From positions 1-13,726 of the forward strand of contig JAHFQQ010000065.1 of the NCBI GenBank assembly GCA_023259235.1: a stretch of DNA of 13,726 bases, written 5' to 3'. Under the pieces are notes generated by a model that saw nothing but the letters and a program-made list of their open reading frames with translations, did not search any database and had not been told where the DNA came from. Every line of letters begins with the position of its first letter. Position 1 is the stretch's first letter. Of this stretch, positions 1 through 8,049 are shown one piece after another. Made by a program: the position numbers and the translations under genes. This DNA comes from Polaromonas sp. Lineage in GTDB: Bacteria > Pseudomonadota > Gammaproteobacteria > Burkholderiales > Burkholderiaceae_C.

Positions 1-1691
1 TCGATTCGATGGATATCGAGAAGGAACGCGGGATAACCATTAAAGCGCAAACTGCGGCGCTCAAATACAAGGCACTCGATGGCCAGGTATACAACCTGAA
101 TCTGATCGACACGCCTGGCCACGTGGACTTTTCCTATGAAGTGAGCCGCTCGCTCTCGGCCTGCGAAGGTGCGCTGCTGGTGGTGGATGCCAGCCAGGGC
201 GTTGAAGCGCAGACGGTAGCCAACTGCTACACGGCGCTTGACCTGGGCGTGGAAGTCGTGCCCGTGCTCAACAAGATGGATCTGCCGCAGGCCGACCCCG
301 ACAACGCGAGGCAGGAAATCGAGGAAGTGATCGGCATTGATGCGACCGAGGCCATACCCTGCAGTGCAAAGACCGGCATGGGTATTGACGAAATCCTTGA
401 AGCGGTGATTACCAGGATTCCGCAGCCCCGCGGCAACCCTGCGGGTGCGCTGCGGGCCATGATCATTGACAGCTGGTATGACGCCTATGTTGGCGTGGTC
501 ATGCTGGTACGGGTGGTGGACGGGCGACTGGCCAGGGGTGAGCGCATCAAGCTGATGGCCAGCGAGGCCATGTACAACGCCGATCAACTGGGCGTATTTA
601 CGCCGCATACCGAACCGCGCCAATCGCTTGAAGCGGGAGAAGTAGGGTTTGTGATCGCGGGAATCAAGGAACTCCAGGCGGCGCGGGTGGGCGACACCCT
701 GACCGTGGTCAGAGCAGGTACCGGTAGCGCGGCCTTTACAGCCACCGAGCCACTGCCCGGCTTCAAGAAAATCCAGCCGCAGGTGTTTGCCGGGCTGTAC
801 CCAACCGAGGCGAGCGAGTACGACTCCCTGCGCGATGCGCTGGAAAAGCTCAAGCTCAATGATGCCTCGTTGCATTACGAGCCTGAAGTCAGCCAGGCGC
901 TGGGCTTTGGGTTTCGCTGCGGCTTTCTGGGGCTGCTGCACATGGAGATCGTGCAGGAGCGGCTCGAGCGCGAGTTCGATCAGGATCTGATCACGACAGC
1001 GCCCAGCGTGGTGTATGAGGTGCTCAAGGCCGATGGCGAGATCATCAGGGTCGAGAATCCGTCGAAGATTCCCGACGCGGGGCGGGTCAACGAGATTCGC
1101 GAGCCCATTGTCACGGTACACCTCTACATGCCGCAAGACTACGTGGGCGCGGTCATGACGCTGGCCAACCAGAAGCGCGGCGTGCAAATGAACATGGCCT
1201 ATCACGGCAAGCAGGTCATGCTCACCTATGAAATGCCGCTGGGCGAAATTGTTCTGGATTTTTTTGACAAGCTCAAATCGGTCTCGCGCGGCTACGCCTC
1301 CATGGACTACGAGTTCAAGGAATTCCGGGCATCCGACGTGGTGAAGGTCGATATATTGCTCAATGGCGAGCGGGTTGATGCGCTGTCCATCATTGTTCAC
1401 CGCAGTCAATCGGCTTACCGTGGGCGCGCCGTGGTCGCCAAAATGCGCGAGATCATTTCACGGCAACAATTCGATGTCGCGATCCAGGCTGCCATCGGGG
1501 CCAACATTATCGCGCGTGAGACAATCAAGGCGCTGCGCAAGAACGTAATTGCCAAATGCTACGGCGGCGATATTTCACGCAAGCGCAAACTTCTTGAGAA
1601 GCAAAAGGCAGGGAAAAAGCGCATGAAGCAAATCGGTTCGGTGGAAGTTCCCCAAGAGGCCTTTCTGGCCATATTGCAGGTGGAGGAATGA
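1..1691 (+). CDS. lepA: Elongation factor 4 (LepA), 5' end missing
   Basis: Translational GTPase that acts on the ribosome (back-translocation or a role in 30S biogenesis) and is loosely associated with the inner membrane. The frame is open from the first base; the codons for Asp-Ser before the ATG at base 9 match the conserved D-S-M-D-x-E-x-E-R-G-I-T-I block, so that ATG is internal and about 43 N-terminal residues, including the P-loop, lie outside the window. Counting from that Met, visible motifs are RGITIKAQ (switch I, residues 7-14), DTPGHVDF (34-41), NKMD (88-91) and SAK (119-121). The LepA-specific C-terminal domain follows, with KCYGGDISRKRKLL and KKRMKQIG near the end. The visible part runs full length to the family's usual C-terminus. 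It is first in a compact operon, and its stop overlaps the lepB start. Identity is very secure. Confidence 0.98.
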   Translation, partial: DSMDIEKERGITIKAQTAALKYKALDGQVYNLNLIDTPGHVDFSYEVSRSLSACEGALLVVDASQGVEAQTVANCYTALDLGVEVVPVLNKMDLPQADPDNARQEIEEVIGIDATEAIPCSAKTGMGIDEILEAVITRIPQPRGNPAGALRAMIIDSWYDAYVGVVMLVRVVDGRLARGERIKLMASEAMYNADQLGVFTPHTEPRQSLEAGEVGFVIAGIKELQAARVGDTLTVVRAGTGSAAFTATEPLPGFKKIQPQVFAGLYPTEASEYDSLRDALEKLKLNDASLHYEPEVSQALGFGFRCGFLGLLHMEIVQERLEREFDQDLITTAPSVVYEVLKADGEIIRVENPSKIPDAGRVNEIREPIVTVHLYMPQDYVGAVMTLANQKRGVQMNMAYHGKQVMLTYEMPLGEIVLDFFDKLKSVSRGYASMDYEFKEFRASDVVKVDILLNGERVDALSIIVHRSQSAYRGRAVVAKMREIISRQQFDVAIQAAIGANIIARETIKALRKNVIAKCYGGDISRKRKLLEKQKAGKKRMKQIGSVEVPQEAFLAILQVEE

Positions 1692-1693
1692 TG
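1682..1693 (+). promoter_or_regulatory. lepA/lepB overlap with embedded ribosome-binding site
   Basis: GGAGG (1682-1686) lies inside the last lepA codons. Two adjacent ATGs follow, at 1688 and 1691, and the lepA stop TGA (1689-1691) overlaps both. Spacing from GGAGG is 1 nt to the first ATG and 4 nt to the second, so the second may be the one used, which would remove one Met from LepB. The arrangement suggests translational coupling of the two genes; this is inference from layout. Confidence 0.6.
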
Positions 1694-2668
1694 AACGGTG
1701 CAATGAGTTCTATCACGACTGTGGTGCTGGCCGCGTTCGTGGCGTACGGGGGCGCCTGGTATTTTGGCGTGTTGGAAGGCAATTTTGCGCTGCTGCTGTT
1801 CCTGGCGACGGTGGTCACCGGTATCTACTGGCTGGCTGAGCGTTTTTACTTTTTGCCACAGCGTCTGCAAGCCGTCGCGACACTCGAAACGAACGCCGCA
1901 AACCGCCGTGCGGAGTTGAGCCGGCTCGGCATCAATCAGGTTGACGACCACACCGACGCCGCCAAAACCAGGCTCATCATGCAGCCTTGGTGGCTGGATT
2001 GGACTGCGGGGCTGTTCCCGGTCATTTTGGTGGTGTTTCTGCTGCGCTCGTTTCTTTTTGAGCCGTTCAAGATTCCTTCGGGCTCCATGATCCCGACCTT
2101 GCTCATCAATGACCTGATCCTGGTCAATAAATTCCACTATGGCATACGCCTGCCGGTCATCAATACCAAGGTCTGGAACAACCAGGAACCCGAACGTGGC
2201 GATGTGATGGTGTTCCGCTATCCGCCCAAGCCCAGCCTGGACTACATCAAGCGCGTTGTCGGCATTCCGGGCGACGAGGTGGCTTACCTGAACAAGCACC
2301 TCACCATTAATGGCAAGCCCGTGCCCAAGACGCCATTGCCTGATTTTTTCGATGAAGACTCCATGCGCTACTCCAAGCAGTTCGAGGAGGTGCTTGGCGG
2401 CAAGAAGCATCGCTTGCTCAATGACGACGAACGCCCGTCCTTTGTTCCCGGTGCCAGTGATTTTCAATTCAAGCAAAATTGCCGCTACAGTAGCGAGGGG
2501 GTAGTTTGCAAGGTCCCTGAAGGGCACTATTTCATGATGGGCGACAATCGCGATAACTCGCTGGATTCACGCTACTGGGGATTTGTGCCAGAGAAAAACA
2601 TCGTGGGCAAGGCCTTTTTCGTCTGGATGAATTTCGGTAACCTCAAGCGTATTGGTCCGTTCAACTGA
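1688..2668 (+). CDS. lepB: Signal peptidase I (LepB)
   Basis: Membrane-bound serine protease that removes signal peptides from exported proteins on the periplasmic face. The Ser/Lys dyad is readable: the nucleophile Ser133 in IPSGSMIPTL, and the general base Lys188 in DYIKRVVGIPGD. The family signature GDNRDNSLDSRYWG is at 285-298. Cys265 and Cys274 sit just before the PEGHYFMMGD block, where the E. coli enzyme has its disulfide loop. Three hydrophobic stretches are visible (about 9-26, 33-50, 107-124); the last directly precedes the catalytic domain. Length (326 aa) is normal. It is coupled to lepA by overlap and followed by an 80-bp gap before the DUF4845 gene. Identity is secure; the exact start (1688 or 1691) is not. 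Confidence 0.97.
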   Translation: MMNGAMSSITTVVLAAFVAYGGAWYFGVLEGNFALLLFLATVVTGIYWLAERFYFLPQRLQAVATLETNAANRRAELSRLGINQVDDHTDAAKTRLIMQPWWLDWTAGLFPVILVVFLLRSFLFEPFKIPSGSMIPTLLINDLILVNKFHYGIRLPVINTKVWNNQEPERGDVMVFRYPPKPSLDYIKRVVGIPGDEVAYLNKHLTINGKPVPKTPLPDFFDEDSMRYSKQFEEVLGGKKHRLLNDDERPSFVPGASDFQFKQNCRYSSEGVVCKVPEGHYFMMGDNRDNSLDSRYWGFVPEKNIVGKAFFVWMNFGNLKRIGPFN

Positions 2669-2738
2669 TTTTTATGGGCTTTGCACTTCCCGGAGCGCGG
2701 CTTGCTGTACGTGGGAGCTTGCACTTTTCAGTCGAAGC

Positions 2739-2751
2739 AGGAGAAAAAATG
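2739..2751 (+). promoter_or_regulatory. Ribosome-binding site fixing the DUF4845 start
   Basis: AGGAG (2739-2743), five A residues, then ATG (2749-2751). This well-spaced site supports initiation at 2749 rather than at the in-frame ATG at 2674, which has no comparable site and would add 25 residues ahead of a typical pilin-like leader. Confidence 0.75.
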
Positions 2752-3093
2752 AAACATCGGCAACGCGGCATTTCGTTCATCGGCCTATTGTTCGTCGGGG
2801 TTGTGGTGGCGTCCGCCGGCATCCTGACCGCCCAGGTCATTCCGACACTCATTGAATTTCAGGCGATTTCCAAAGCGGCCAACAAAGCCGCTGCAGAGGG
2901 CAATACCGTCATTGAAATAAGGACCATTTTCAACAAAGCTGCCGATATTGATGACATCACTTCGATTTCAGGCAAGGACCTTGAAATTACCAAAGAGGGC
3001 GACAAGGCCGTGGTGAAGTTTGCCTATAACCGCGAAATTCACATGTTCGGTCCAGCCTACCTGCTTCTCAAATACAACGGCCGATCCAAGTAA
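2749..3093 (+). CDS. DUF4845 small single-pass membrane protein
   Basis: A 114-aa protein of the DUF4845 family, which lies between lepB and rnc in many beta- and gammaproteobacteria; its function is unknown. The N-terminus is MKHRQRG, a short positively charged leader ending in Gly, followed by one hydrophobic helix (about residues 8-30). This resembles a type IV prepilin leader. The remainder is a small soluble domain, probably periplasmic, with alternating helix and strand character ending in IHMFGPAYLLLKYNG. Start 2749 was chosen because of the strong AGGAG site; an in-frame ATG at 2674 would give 139 aa. The stop TAA abuts the GTG start of rnc with no gap, so the two are probably translationally coupled. 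The family call rests on context and sequence feel, not a search. Confidence 0.85.
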   Translation: MKHRQRGISFIGLLFVGVVVASAGILTAQVIPTLIEFQAISKAANKAAAEGNTVIEIRTIFNKAADIDDITSISGKDLEITKEGDKAVVKFAYNREIHMFGPAYLLLKYNGRSK

Positions 3094-3795
3094 GTGCGAG
3101 CCAGTGCCTCTTCAAGCCCCGACCTGCCAGCCCTGCAAACGCGCCTGCAGCATGAGTTTTCCAATCCCAGGCTGCTTGCGCAGGCGCTGACGCATCGCAG
3201 TTTTTCGGCTGACCACAACGAGCGTATCGAGTTTCTGGGCGATTCCGTGCTGAATCTGGCGGTGGCCGGGCTGCTCTATGAGCGGCTCAGCGAGTTGCCC
3301 GAGGGCGATTTGTCGCGCGCGCGCGCCAATCTTGTCAAGCAGGACACCCTGCACCAGTTGGCGGTGGTACTCGGCTTGCCTGAAATGCTGCGGCTGGGTG
3401 AGGGCGAAGCCAGGTCAGGTGGCCACAAGCGTCCGTCCATCCTGGCCGACGCTCTGGAAGCGGTGATCGGCGCGGTTTACCTTGACGCGGGCTTTGACAA
3501 GGCCGCTGGGTTGGTGCGCCGGCTGTTCAAAGACGTGGAGATCAACCCCCAGATGCAGGCGATTGGCAAGGATTCGAAAACCGAATTGCAGGAGTGGCTG
3601 CAAGGGCGCAAAATGAAACTGCCAATTTACCGGGTAGTCGGCACGATGGGTGCCGCGCACCAGCAGACATTTGATGTGGAATGTGAAATCACTGAGTACG
3701 GCCGTGTTGAACGCGGCATTGGCGGATCGCGCCGGGCCGGTGAGCAGGCTGCGGCGGCGGCCATGCTGATGTTTGTGAACAGTCTGGATGCCTGA
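3094..3795 (+). CDS. rnc: Ribonuclease III
   Basis: Double-strand-specific endoribonuclease that processes rRNA precursors and structured mRNAs in the cytoplasm. The catalytic domain (about 10-150) carries the signature ERIEFLGDSVLN with Glu46 and Asp50, plus the second metal-binding pair Asp119 and Glu122 in ILADALEAVIGAVYLD. A C-terminal double-stranded-RNA-binding domain runs from about 160 to 229 (DSKTELQEWLQ, then GIGGSRRAGEQAAAAAML). Length of 233 aa is normal. The start is GTG, directly after the DUF4845 TAA; no other in-frame start precedes the conserved LPALQTRLQHEF region, and no clear Shine-Dalgarno is seen, so coupling from upstream is likely. The end overlaps the possible era start by 8 nt. 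Confidence 0.97.
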   Translation: MRASASSSPDLPALQTRLQHEFSNPRLLAQALTHRSFSADHNERIEFLGDSVLNLAVAGLLYERLSELPEGDLSRARANLVKQDTLHQLAVVLGLPEMLRLGEGEARSGGHKRPSILADALEAVIGAVYLDAGFDKAAGLVRRLFKDVEINPQMQAIGKDSKTELQEWLQGRKMKLPIYRVVGTMGAAHQQTFDVECEITEYGRVERGIGGSRRAGEQAAAAAMLMFVNSLDA

Positions 3796-4909
3796 TTCTC
3801 AGGGGCATAAGCTGCCCAAAAAGTTGCCGCCCCAAGAACAATCAATGACCATGAATCCAGGCAAGGCCGGACCGAAAAAGCTGCCCCCGCCCATCGAAAA
3901 GAGGCAGGGCTCGGCTGAACTTGATGCCATGCTGGCCGGGGCATTGTCGTCACGGGACGCGGTTTTGCCCGCCGCGAACCAAGCTGGACCTGACAGCATT
4001 CATGCAGCAGCCCAGGTGCCGCCCGCTGCCGAGCAGCGCTGCGGCCTGATTGCCATTGTCGGCAAACCCAATGTGGGCAAGTCCACCCTGCTCAATGCGC
4101 TGGTCGGCCAGAAAATCAGCATTACCTCGCGCAAGGCGCAGACCACGCGCCACCGCATCACGGGCGTGCGCACGATTGGCGTCACGCAGTTTGTATTCGT
4201 CGACACCCCGGGTTTTCAGACCCGGCATGGCAACGCGCTGAACCGCTCGCTCAACCGCACCGTGGTGGGTGCCGTCAACGATGTGGATCTGATTGTGTTT
4301 GTGGTTGAAGCCGGCCAGTTCAACCTGGCCGATGCCAAGGTGCTGGCCCTGCTGCCTGAAAAAACGCCCGCCATCTTGCTGGCCAATAAATTCGACCTGA
4401 TTCATCGCCGTGCTGAAATCGCGCCATGGCTGAGGTCCATGCAGGAGCGGCACGATTTTGCCGAGTTTGTGCCCATGTCGGCCAACAACGCCAAAGACAT
4501 CGAGCGCCTGTTCGGCATTTGCGGGAAATACCTGCCGTTACAGCCCTGGATGTACGGTGCCGAGGAACTGACCGACCGCAGCGAACGCTTCATGGCCGCC
4601 GAGATCATTCGTGAAAAGCTGTTTCGCCTGACCGGCGACGAACTGCCCTACACCTCGACCGTGCTGATTGACAAGTACGAGGAAGAGGGGAACCTTCGGA
4701 AAATTGCCGCCACCATTGTGGTTGAGCGGGACGGCCACAAGGGCATGATCATTGGCGAGAAGGGTGAAAAGCTCAAGCGCATCGGCACTGAAGCGCGGCA
4801 CGAGCTTGAAGCACTCACGGGTGGCAAGGTATTTCTGGAGATCTGGGTCAAGGTGCGCTCAGGCTGGGCTGATGATGACGCCCGGGTTAAAACCTTCGGT
4901 TACGAGTGA
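3788..4909 (+). CDS. era: GTPase Era with long N-terminal extension
   Basis: Ras-like GTPase with a KH domain that binds the 3' end of 16S rRNA and aids 30S maturation. On this start the GTPase domain begins near residue 83: G1 GKPNVGKST (92-100), G3 DTPG (139-142), G4 NKFD (200-203), G5 SAN (231-233). The KH domain has GHKGMIIGEKGEKLKRIG (316-333), with the GxxG loop. The protein ends SGWADDDARVKTFGYE, usual for this lineage. At 373 aa it is about 70 residues longer than E. coli Era (301). The excess is a Pro/Ala/Gln-rich N-terminus, probably disordered, with KKLPP at 11-15 and again at 30-34. In-frame ATGs at 3845 and 3851 are alternative starts (354 or 352 aa). None has a strong ribosome site; 3788 overlaps the rnc stop. 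Identity secure, start uncertain. Confidence 0.95.
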   Translation: MPDSQGHKLPKKLPPQEQSMTMNPGKAGPKKLPPPIEKRQGSAELDAMLAGALSSRDAVLPAANQAGPDSIHAAAQVPPAAEQRCGLIAIVGKPNVGKSTLLNALVGQKISITSRKAQTTRHRITGVRTIGVTQFVFVDTPGFQTRHGNALNRSLNRTVVGAVNDVDLIVFVVEAGQFNLADAKVLALLPEKTPAILLANKFDLIHRRAEIAPWLRSMQERHDFAEFVPMSANNAKDIERLFGICGKYLPLQPWMYGAEELTDRSERFMAAEIIREKLFRLTGDELPYTSTVLIDKYEEEGNLRKIAATIVVERDGHKGMIIGEKGEKLKRIGTEARHELEALTGGKVFLEIWVKVRSGWADDDARVKTFGYE

Positions 4910-4963
4910 CGTGGTCTCCGCGCTTTTCACTTCGTGCAATACGCGACGCTGAAGAGCAGGCAC

Positions 4964-5713
4964 GTGGCATCCAAACGCGTCAGTGACGAGCCCGCCTATG
5001 TGCTGCACCGCTACGACTGGAGCGAGTCCAGCCTGATTCTGGACGTCTTCACCCGTCAATTTGGACGGGTGGCGCTGGTTGCACGTGGCGCCAAGAAACC
5101 CAGTTCCAGTTTTCGGCCTATTTTGCTGCCGATGCAGCCCTTGCACATTGCTTTCGGCGGTGATATGGAAATCCGTACGCTAAGAAGCGCCGAATGGCAG
5201 GGCGGCCATGTCATGCCGACGGGAAATGCCCTTCTTTCAGGCTACTACCTCAACGAGCTACTGATGCGCCTGCTGGCCCGCGATGACCCGCATGCGGTCC
5301 TTTTTGATGCCTATGCCGCCACGGTGCAACTTGTCGCCAGCCAGACCACGGACACGTTGCCGTGGGCGCTGCGTGCTTTTGAGTTGCGTTTGCTGCGCGA
5401 CATAGGTCTGCTGCCCATGCTCGATGCCGAGACGGCGACGCTGCGCCCCCTGCAAGCCGATACCCGTTATGTGCTGTTGCCTGAGGCCGGCCTGCGGCAA
5501 GCCGGTGACGATGACCGAGTCAGTCTACCCGGCGCGCAGTGGCTCGAATTGCAGCGGGCGTTGGGCGATGGTGCCGGGTTTTCCGACACCGTGCGCGCCT
5601 GCATTCCTGGTCTGCATGAACTTAAAACCCAATTGCGCACGCTGCTGCACTACCATTGCGGGGTGAAAGTCCTGAAAACCCGGCAAATGATGTTGGATCT
5701 GCAAGCCCTCTAG
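4964..5713 (+). CDS. recO: DNA repair protein RecO
   Basis: RecF-pathway mediator that binds single-stranded DNA and, with RecR, helps load RecA onto SSB-coated gaps. I chose GTG 4964, giving MASKRVSDEPAYVLHRYDWS (249 aa), because this is the usual beginning in related bacteria and AG-rich bases (GAAGAGCAGG, 4951-4960) lie just upstream. An in-frame GTG at 4934 would add 10 residues of unconserved character. The N-terminal OB-fold region spans about residues 10-80 (SSLILDVFTRQFGRVALVARGAKK), followed by a helical C-terminal domain ending in LLHYHCGVKVLKTRQMMLDLQAL. It lies 54 bp after era, in the order era-recO-pdxJ also found in E. coli. No zinc-binding cysteine cluster is seen, as in E. coli RecO. 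Confidence 0.93.
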   Translation: MASKRVSDEPAYVLHRYDWSESSLILDVFTRQFGRVALVARGAKKPSSSFRPILLPMQPLHIAFGGDMEIRTLRSAEWQGGHVMPTGNALLSGYYLNELLMRLLARDDPHAVLFDAYAATVQLVASQTTDTLPWALRAFELRLLRDIGLLPMLDAETATLRPLQADTRYVLLPEAGLRQAGDDDRVSLPGAQWLELQRALGDGAGFSDTVRACIPGLHELKTQLRTLLHYHCGVKVLKTRQMMLDLQAL

Positions 5714-5725
5714 CAATAAAGCCCC

Positions 5726-6571
5726 ATGCCACTCTTTTCCAGACTCCATGAACAATTACACCCCCGTGCGACGCATCTGCCTGGGCGTAAAACCACGTTG
5801 TCCGTCAACGTCAACAAGGTCGCGCTGTTGCGCAATACCCGGCATTTGGGCATTCCGAGCGTGATCCGTGCCGCCGAGCTGTGCCTTCAAGCCGGTGCGC
5901 ACGGCATCACGGTGCACCCCAGGCCCGACGGGCGGCACATCCGCCCGGATGATGTCTATGAACTTGCAGCGCTGATGAAGGACTGGCCGCACTGCGAATT
6001 CAACATTGAAGGCAATCCATTCCATAACCTGATGGACTTTGTGCACAACCTGTCGGCCAGAGGCCTGCCGCTGCATCAGTGCACCTTTGTGCCCGATAAC
6101 GAAGACCAGTTCACCAGCGACCACGGCTGGAGTTTCGCCAGTGATGCTGAACGCCTCCGGCCCCTGATCGCGCAGGCCCACGAACGCGACGTGCGCGTGA
6201 GCCTGTTCATGGACCCGGTGCCCGCAGCCATGGCCGCCGCCAAGGCGTCTGGCGCCGACCGCATCGAGCTGTACACCGAGTCCTACGCGCGGGCCTGGTC
6301 GAGTACCGGAAATGATCAGTCTTTAAGCCAGTTTGTCGAGACTGCACGGGCGGCAGCAGCTATTCATTTAGGAGTAAATGCTGGCCACGACCTGAACCGC
6401 GACAACCTTACCGACTTCCTGCGCGCCGTGCCCGGTGTCCTGGAGGTATCCATCGGCCACGCCCTGATCGCCGACGCGCTGGAGTTGGGTTATGCCGCTG
6501 CCGTGAAAGACTATCTGCGCTGTATTGATGAAGCGTTTCCGGTGGTTCTCCCGGACGAAGCCTCACCATGA
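5726..6571 (+). CDS. pdxJ: Pyridoxine 5'-phosphate synthase (PdxJ)
   Basis: Condenses 1-deoxyxylulose 5-phosphate with 3-amino-2-oxopropyl phosphate to pyridoxine 5'-phosphate, the last ring-forming step of the DXP-dependent vitamin B6 pathway; cytoplasmic. The TIM-barrel protein shows SVNVNKVALLRNTR (26-39), the HPRPDGRHIRPDD phosphate/active-site loop (64-76, with His64, Arg66 and His71), FNIEG with catalytic Glu95 (92-96), and NAGHDLN with His221 (218-224), then SIGHALI (242-248). At 281 aa it carries about 20 more N-terminal residues than typical; ATG 5726 is the only in-frame ATG before the conserved SVN strand, with TTG 5798 as a weak alternative. It starts 12 nt after recO and its TGA overlaps the acpS ATG by 4 nt (ATGA), so the two are likely coupled. 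Confidence 0.96.
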   Translation: MPLFSRLHEQLHPRATHLPGRKTTLSVNVNKVALLRNTRHLGIPSVIRAAELCLQAGAHGITVHPRPDGRHIRPDDVYELAALMKDWPHCEFNIEGNPFHNLMDFVHNLSARGLPLHQCTFVPDNEDQFTSDHGWSFASDAERLRPLIAQAHERDVRVSLFMDPVPAAMAAAKASGADRIELYTESYARAWSSTGNDQSLSQFVETARAAAAIHLGVNAGHDLNRDNLTDFLRAVPGVLEVSIGHALIADALELGYAAAVKDYLRCIDEAFPVVLPDEASP

Positions 6572-6972
6572 TTTACGGGATTGGTACCGATATTTGCGAC
6601 ATGCGCCGCGTTCGCGCGAGTTTTGAGCGCCATGGCGAGCGCTTCGCCCGGAAGATTCTCAGTGACGGCGAACTGCTCATCTGGCAAGCCCGGCGCGCGC
6701 GCTGGCCCGATCGCGGCATCCGTTACCTGGCCAGCCGCTTTTCGGCCAAAGAGGCCTTCAGCAAAGCCATCGGCCTGGGGATGCGTCTGCCCATGGCCTG
6801 GCACCGCTGCGAAATAGCCAATGCCGCCAGTGGCAAACCAAGAATTGTGTTGCACGGTCCATTGAAAGCGTGGTTCGAGGCGCGCCACCTCGCGGCCCAT
6901 GTCTCAGTGACCGATGAAACCGACTATGCCGCCAGCTTTGTGGTGGTTGAGCAGACGCCCGAGACGCACTGA
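6568..6972 (+). CDS. acpS: Holo-[acyl-carrier-protein] synthase (AcpS)
   Basis: Transfers 4'-phosphopantetheine from CoA to the serine of apo-ACP, activating it for fatty-acid synthesis. Visible family hallmarks are GIGTDICDMRRV at the N-terminus with metal-binding Asp8, RFSAKEAFSKAIG (57-69) with metal-binding Glu62, and HVSVTDETDYAASFVVV (111-127). Length 134 aa is close to the family norm. The start overlaps the pdxJ stop (ATGA), the same pairing as in E. coli. nagZ follows 6 nt after its stop. Confidence 0.96.
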   Translation: MIYGIGTDICDMRRVRASFERHGERFARKILSDGELLIWQARRARWPDRGIRYLASRFSAKEAFSKAIGLGMRLPMAWHRCEIANAASGKPRIVLHGPLKAWFEARHLAAHVSVTDETDYAASFVVVEQTPETH

Positions 6973-6978
6973 ATCACG

Positions 6979-8046
6979 ATGCCAGACATAGCCCGACACG
7001 CTCCACTCATCATCGATATTGCAGGCCAGCGGCTCACGCCTGCCGACCGCCGCCGGCTCAGGCATCCGCTGACGGGCGGCTTCATCCTGTTTGGCCGCAA
7101 TTGGCAAGATCGTTCGCAGCTTGGCGCCCTTTGCGCCGAAGTCAAAAGCCTGCGTCCGGACCTGCTGATTTGCGTCGATCATGAAGGCGGCCGCGTGCAG
7201 CGCTTTCGCAGCGACGGCTTTACTCACTTGCCGCCGATGCGGGCGCTGGGCGAGCAGTGGATGAAAGACCCCCTCGCAGCCACCAATGCGGCCACCGCCT
7301 GTGGCTACGTTCTGGGGGCCGAGCTGCGCGCCTGCGGCGTCGATTTCAGCTTCACGCCGGTGCTCGACCTGGACTATGGCGCAAGCGGCGTGATTGGCGA
7401 CCGTGCCTTTGGCCGCGACCCCCGCGTGGTTGCGCTGCTGGCCAAGAGCCTGATGCACGGTCTGCTGCAGAGCGGCATGGCCAATTGCGGCAAACATTTT
7501 CCCGGACACGGCTTTGTCAAGGCCGATTCGCATAGCGCCATTCCCGTGGACAGGCGCAGCCTCAAAAGCATTCTGGCGGACGATGCCGCGCCCTATGAAT
7601 GGCTCAACACCACCCTTGGCAGCGTGATGCCCGCGCACGTCATTTACCCCAGGGTAGACACCCGGCCCGCCGGTTTTTCAAGCAAATGGCTGAATTTCAT
7701 TTTGCGCAGCCAGCTTGGCTTTGGCGGAGCGATTTTCAGCGATGACCTGAGCATGGCAGGGGCCCGGTTGCTTGACGGCAAGAAGCTGAGCTACACGCAA
7801 GCAGCCGTGGCCGCGCTCAATGCCGGCTGCGACATGGTGCTGCTGTGCAACCAATCGGCAGGAGGCGGCAAGCCGGTTGATGCGCTGCTCGATGGCATGG
7901 CCGAGGCGCTGCTCAAGGGCCAGTGGGAGGCTCTGGAAGCCAGTGAGCTGCGGCGGCTGGCGCTGCTGCCGCAAACACCCGCAACCGACTGGGATGAACT
8001 GATGGTGCAGCCGGCCTACATGCACGCGCTGGGCCTGATTGCCTGA
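6979..8046 (+). CDS. nagZ: Beta-N-acetylhexosaminidase NagZ (GH3)
   Basis: Cytoplasmic glycosidase of peptidoglycan recycling that removes GlcNAc from GlcNAc-1,6-anhydroMurNAc peptides; its product feeds AmpD/MurNAc recovery and, in some species, beta-lactamase induction. GH3 NagZ features: DHEGGRVQRF (68-77), GKHFPGHG (171-178), the Asp183-Ser184-His185 acid/base dyad, the conserved MPAHVIYP (217-224), and FSDDLSM (253-259) holding the nucleophile Asp. Length 355 aa matches single-domain Gram-negative NagZ, and no signal peptide is seen. It begins 6 nt after acpS without an evident Shine-Dalgarno, so it is probably the last gene of the run. No clear hairpin-plus-T-tract terminator is visible after its stop. 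Confidence 0.95.
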   Translation: MPDIARHAPLIIDIAGQRLTPADRRRLRHPLTGGFILFGRNWQDRSQLGALCAEVKSLRPDLLICVDHEGGRVQRFRSDGFTHLPPMRALGEQWMKDPLAATNAATACGYVLGAELRACGVDFSFTPVLDLDYGASGVIGDRAFGRDPRVVALLAKSLMHGLLQSGMANCGKHFPGHGFVKADSHSAIPVDRRSLKSILADDAAPYEWLNTTLGSVMPAHVIYPRVDTRPAGFSSKWLNFILRSQLGFGGAIFSDDLSMAGARLLDGKKLSYTQAAVAALNAGCDMVLLCNQSAGGGKPVDALLDGMAEALLKGQWEALEASELRRLALLPQTPATDWDELMVQPAYMHALGLIA

Positions 8047-8049
8047 CCG

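Noticed and set aside
1559..2527. Long - strand open frame (322 codons) opposite lepA/lepB
   Set aside because: Antisense shadow of secure genes; His/Gln/Arg-rich low-sense translation, no recognisable domain.
2674..2748. Upstream in-frame ATG for the DUF4845 gene
   Set aside because: No good ribosome site, and the added residues would bury the pilin-like leader; ATG 2749 has AGGAG at 5 nt.
4934..4963. Upstream GTG start for recO
   Set aside because: Ten additional residues without family character; GTG 4964 begins the usual MASKRVSDEPAYVLH sequence.
6904..7638. Long - strand open frame (244 codons) opposite nagZ
   Set aside because: Shadow frame typical of high-GC DNA; no domain and nagZ is unambiguous on the + strand.
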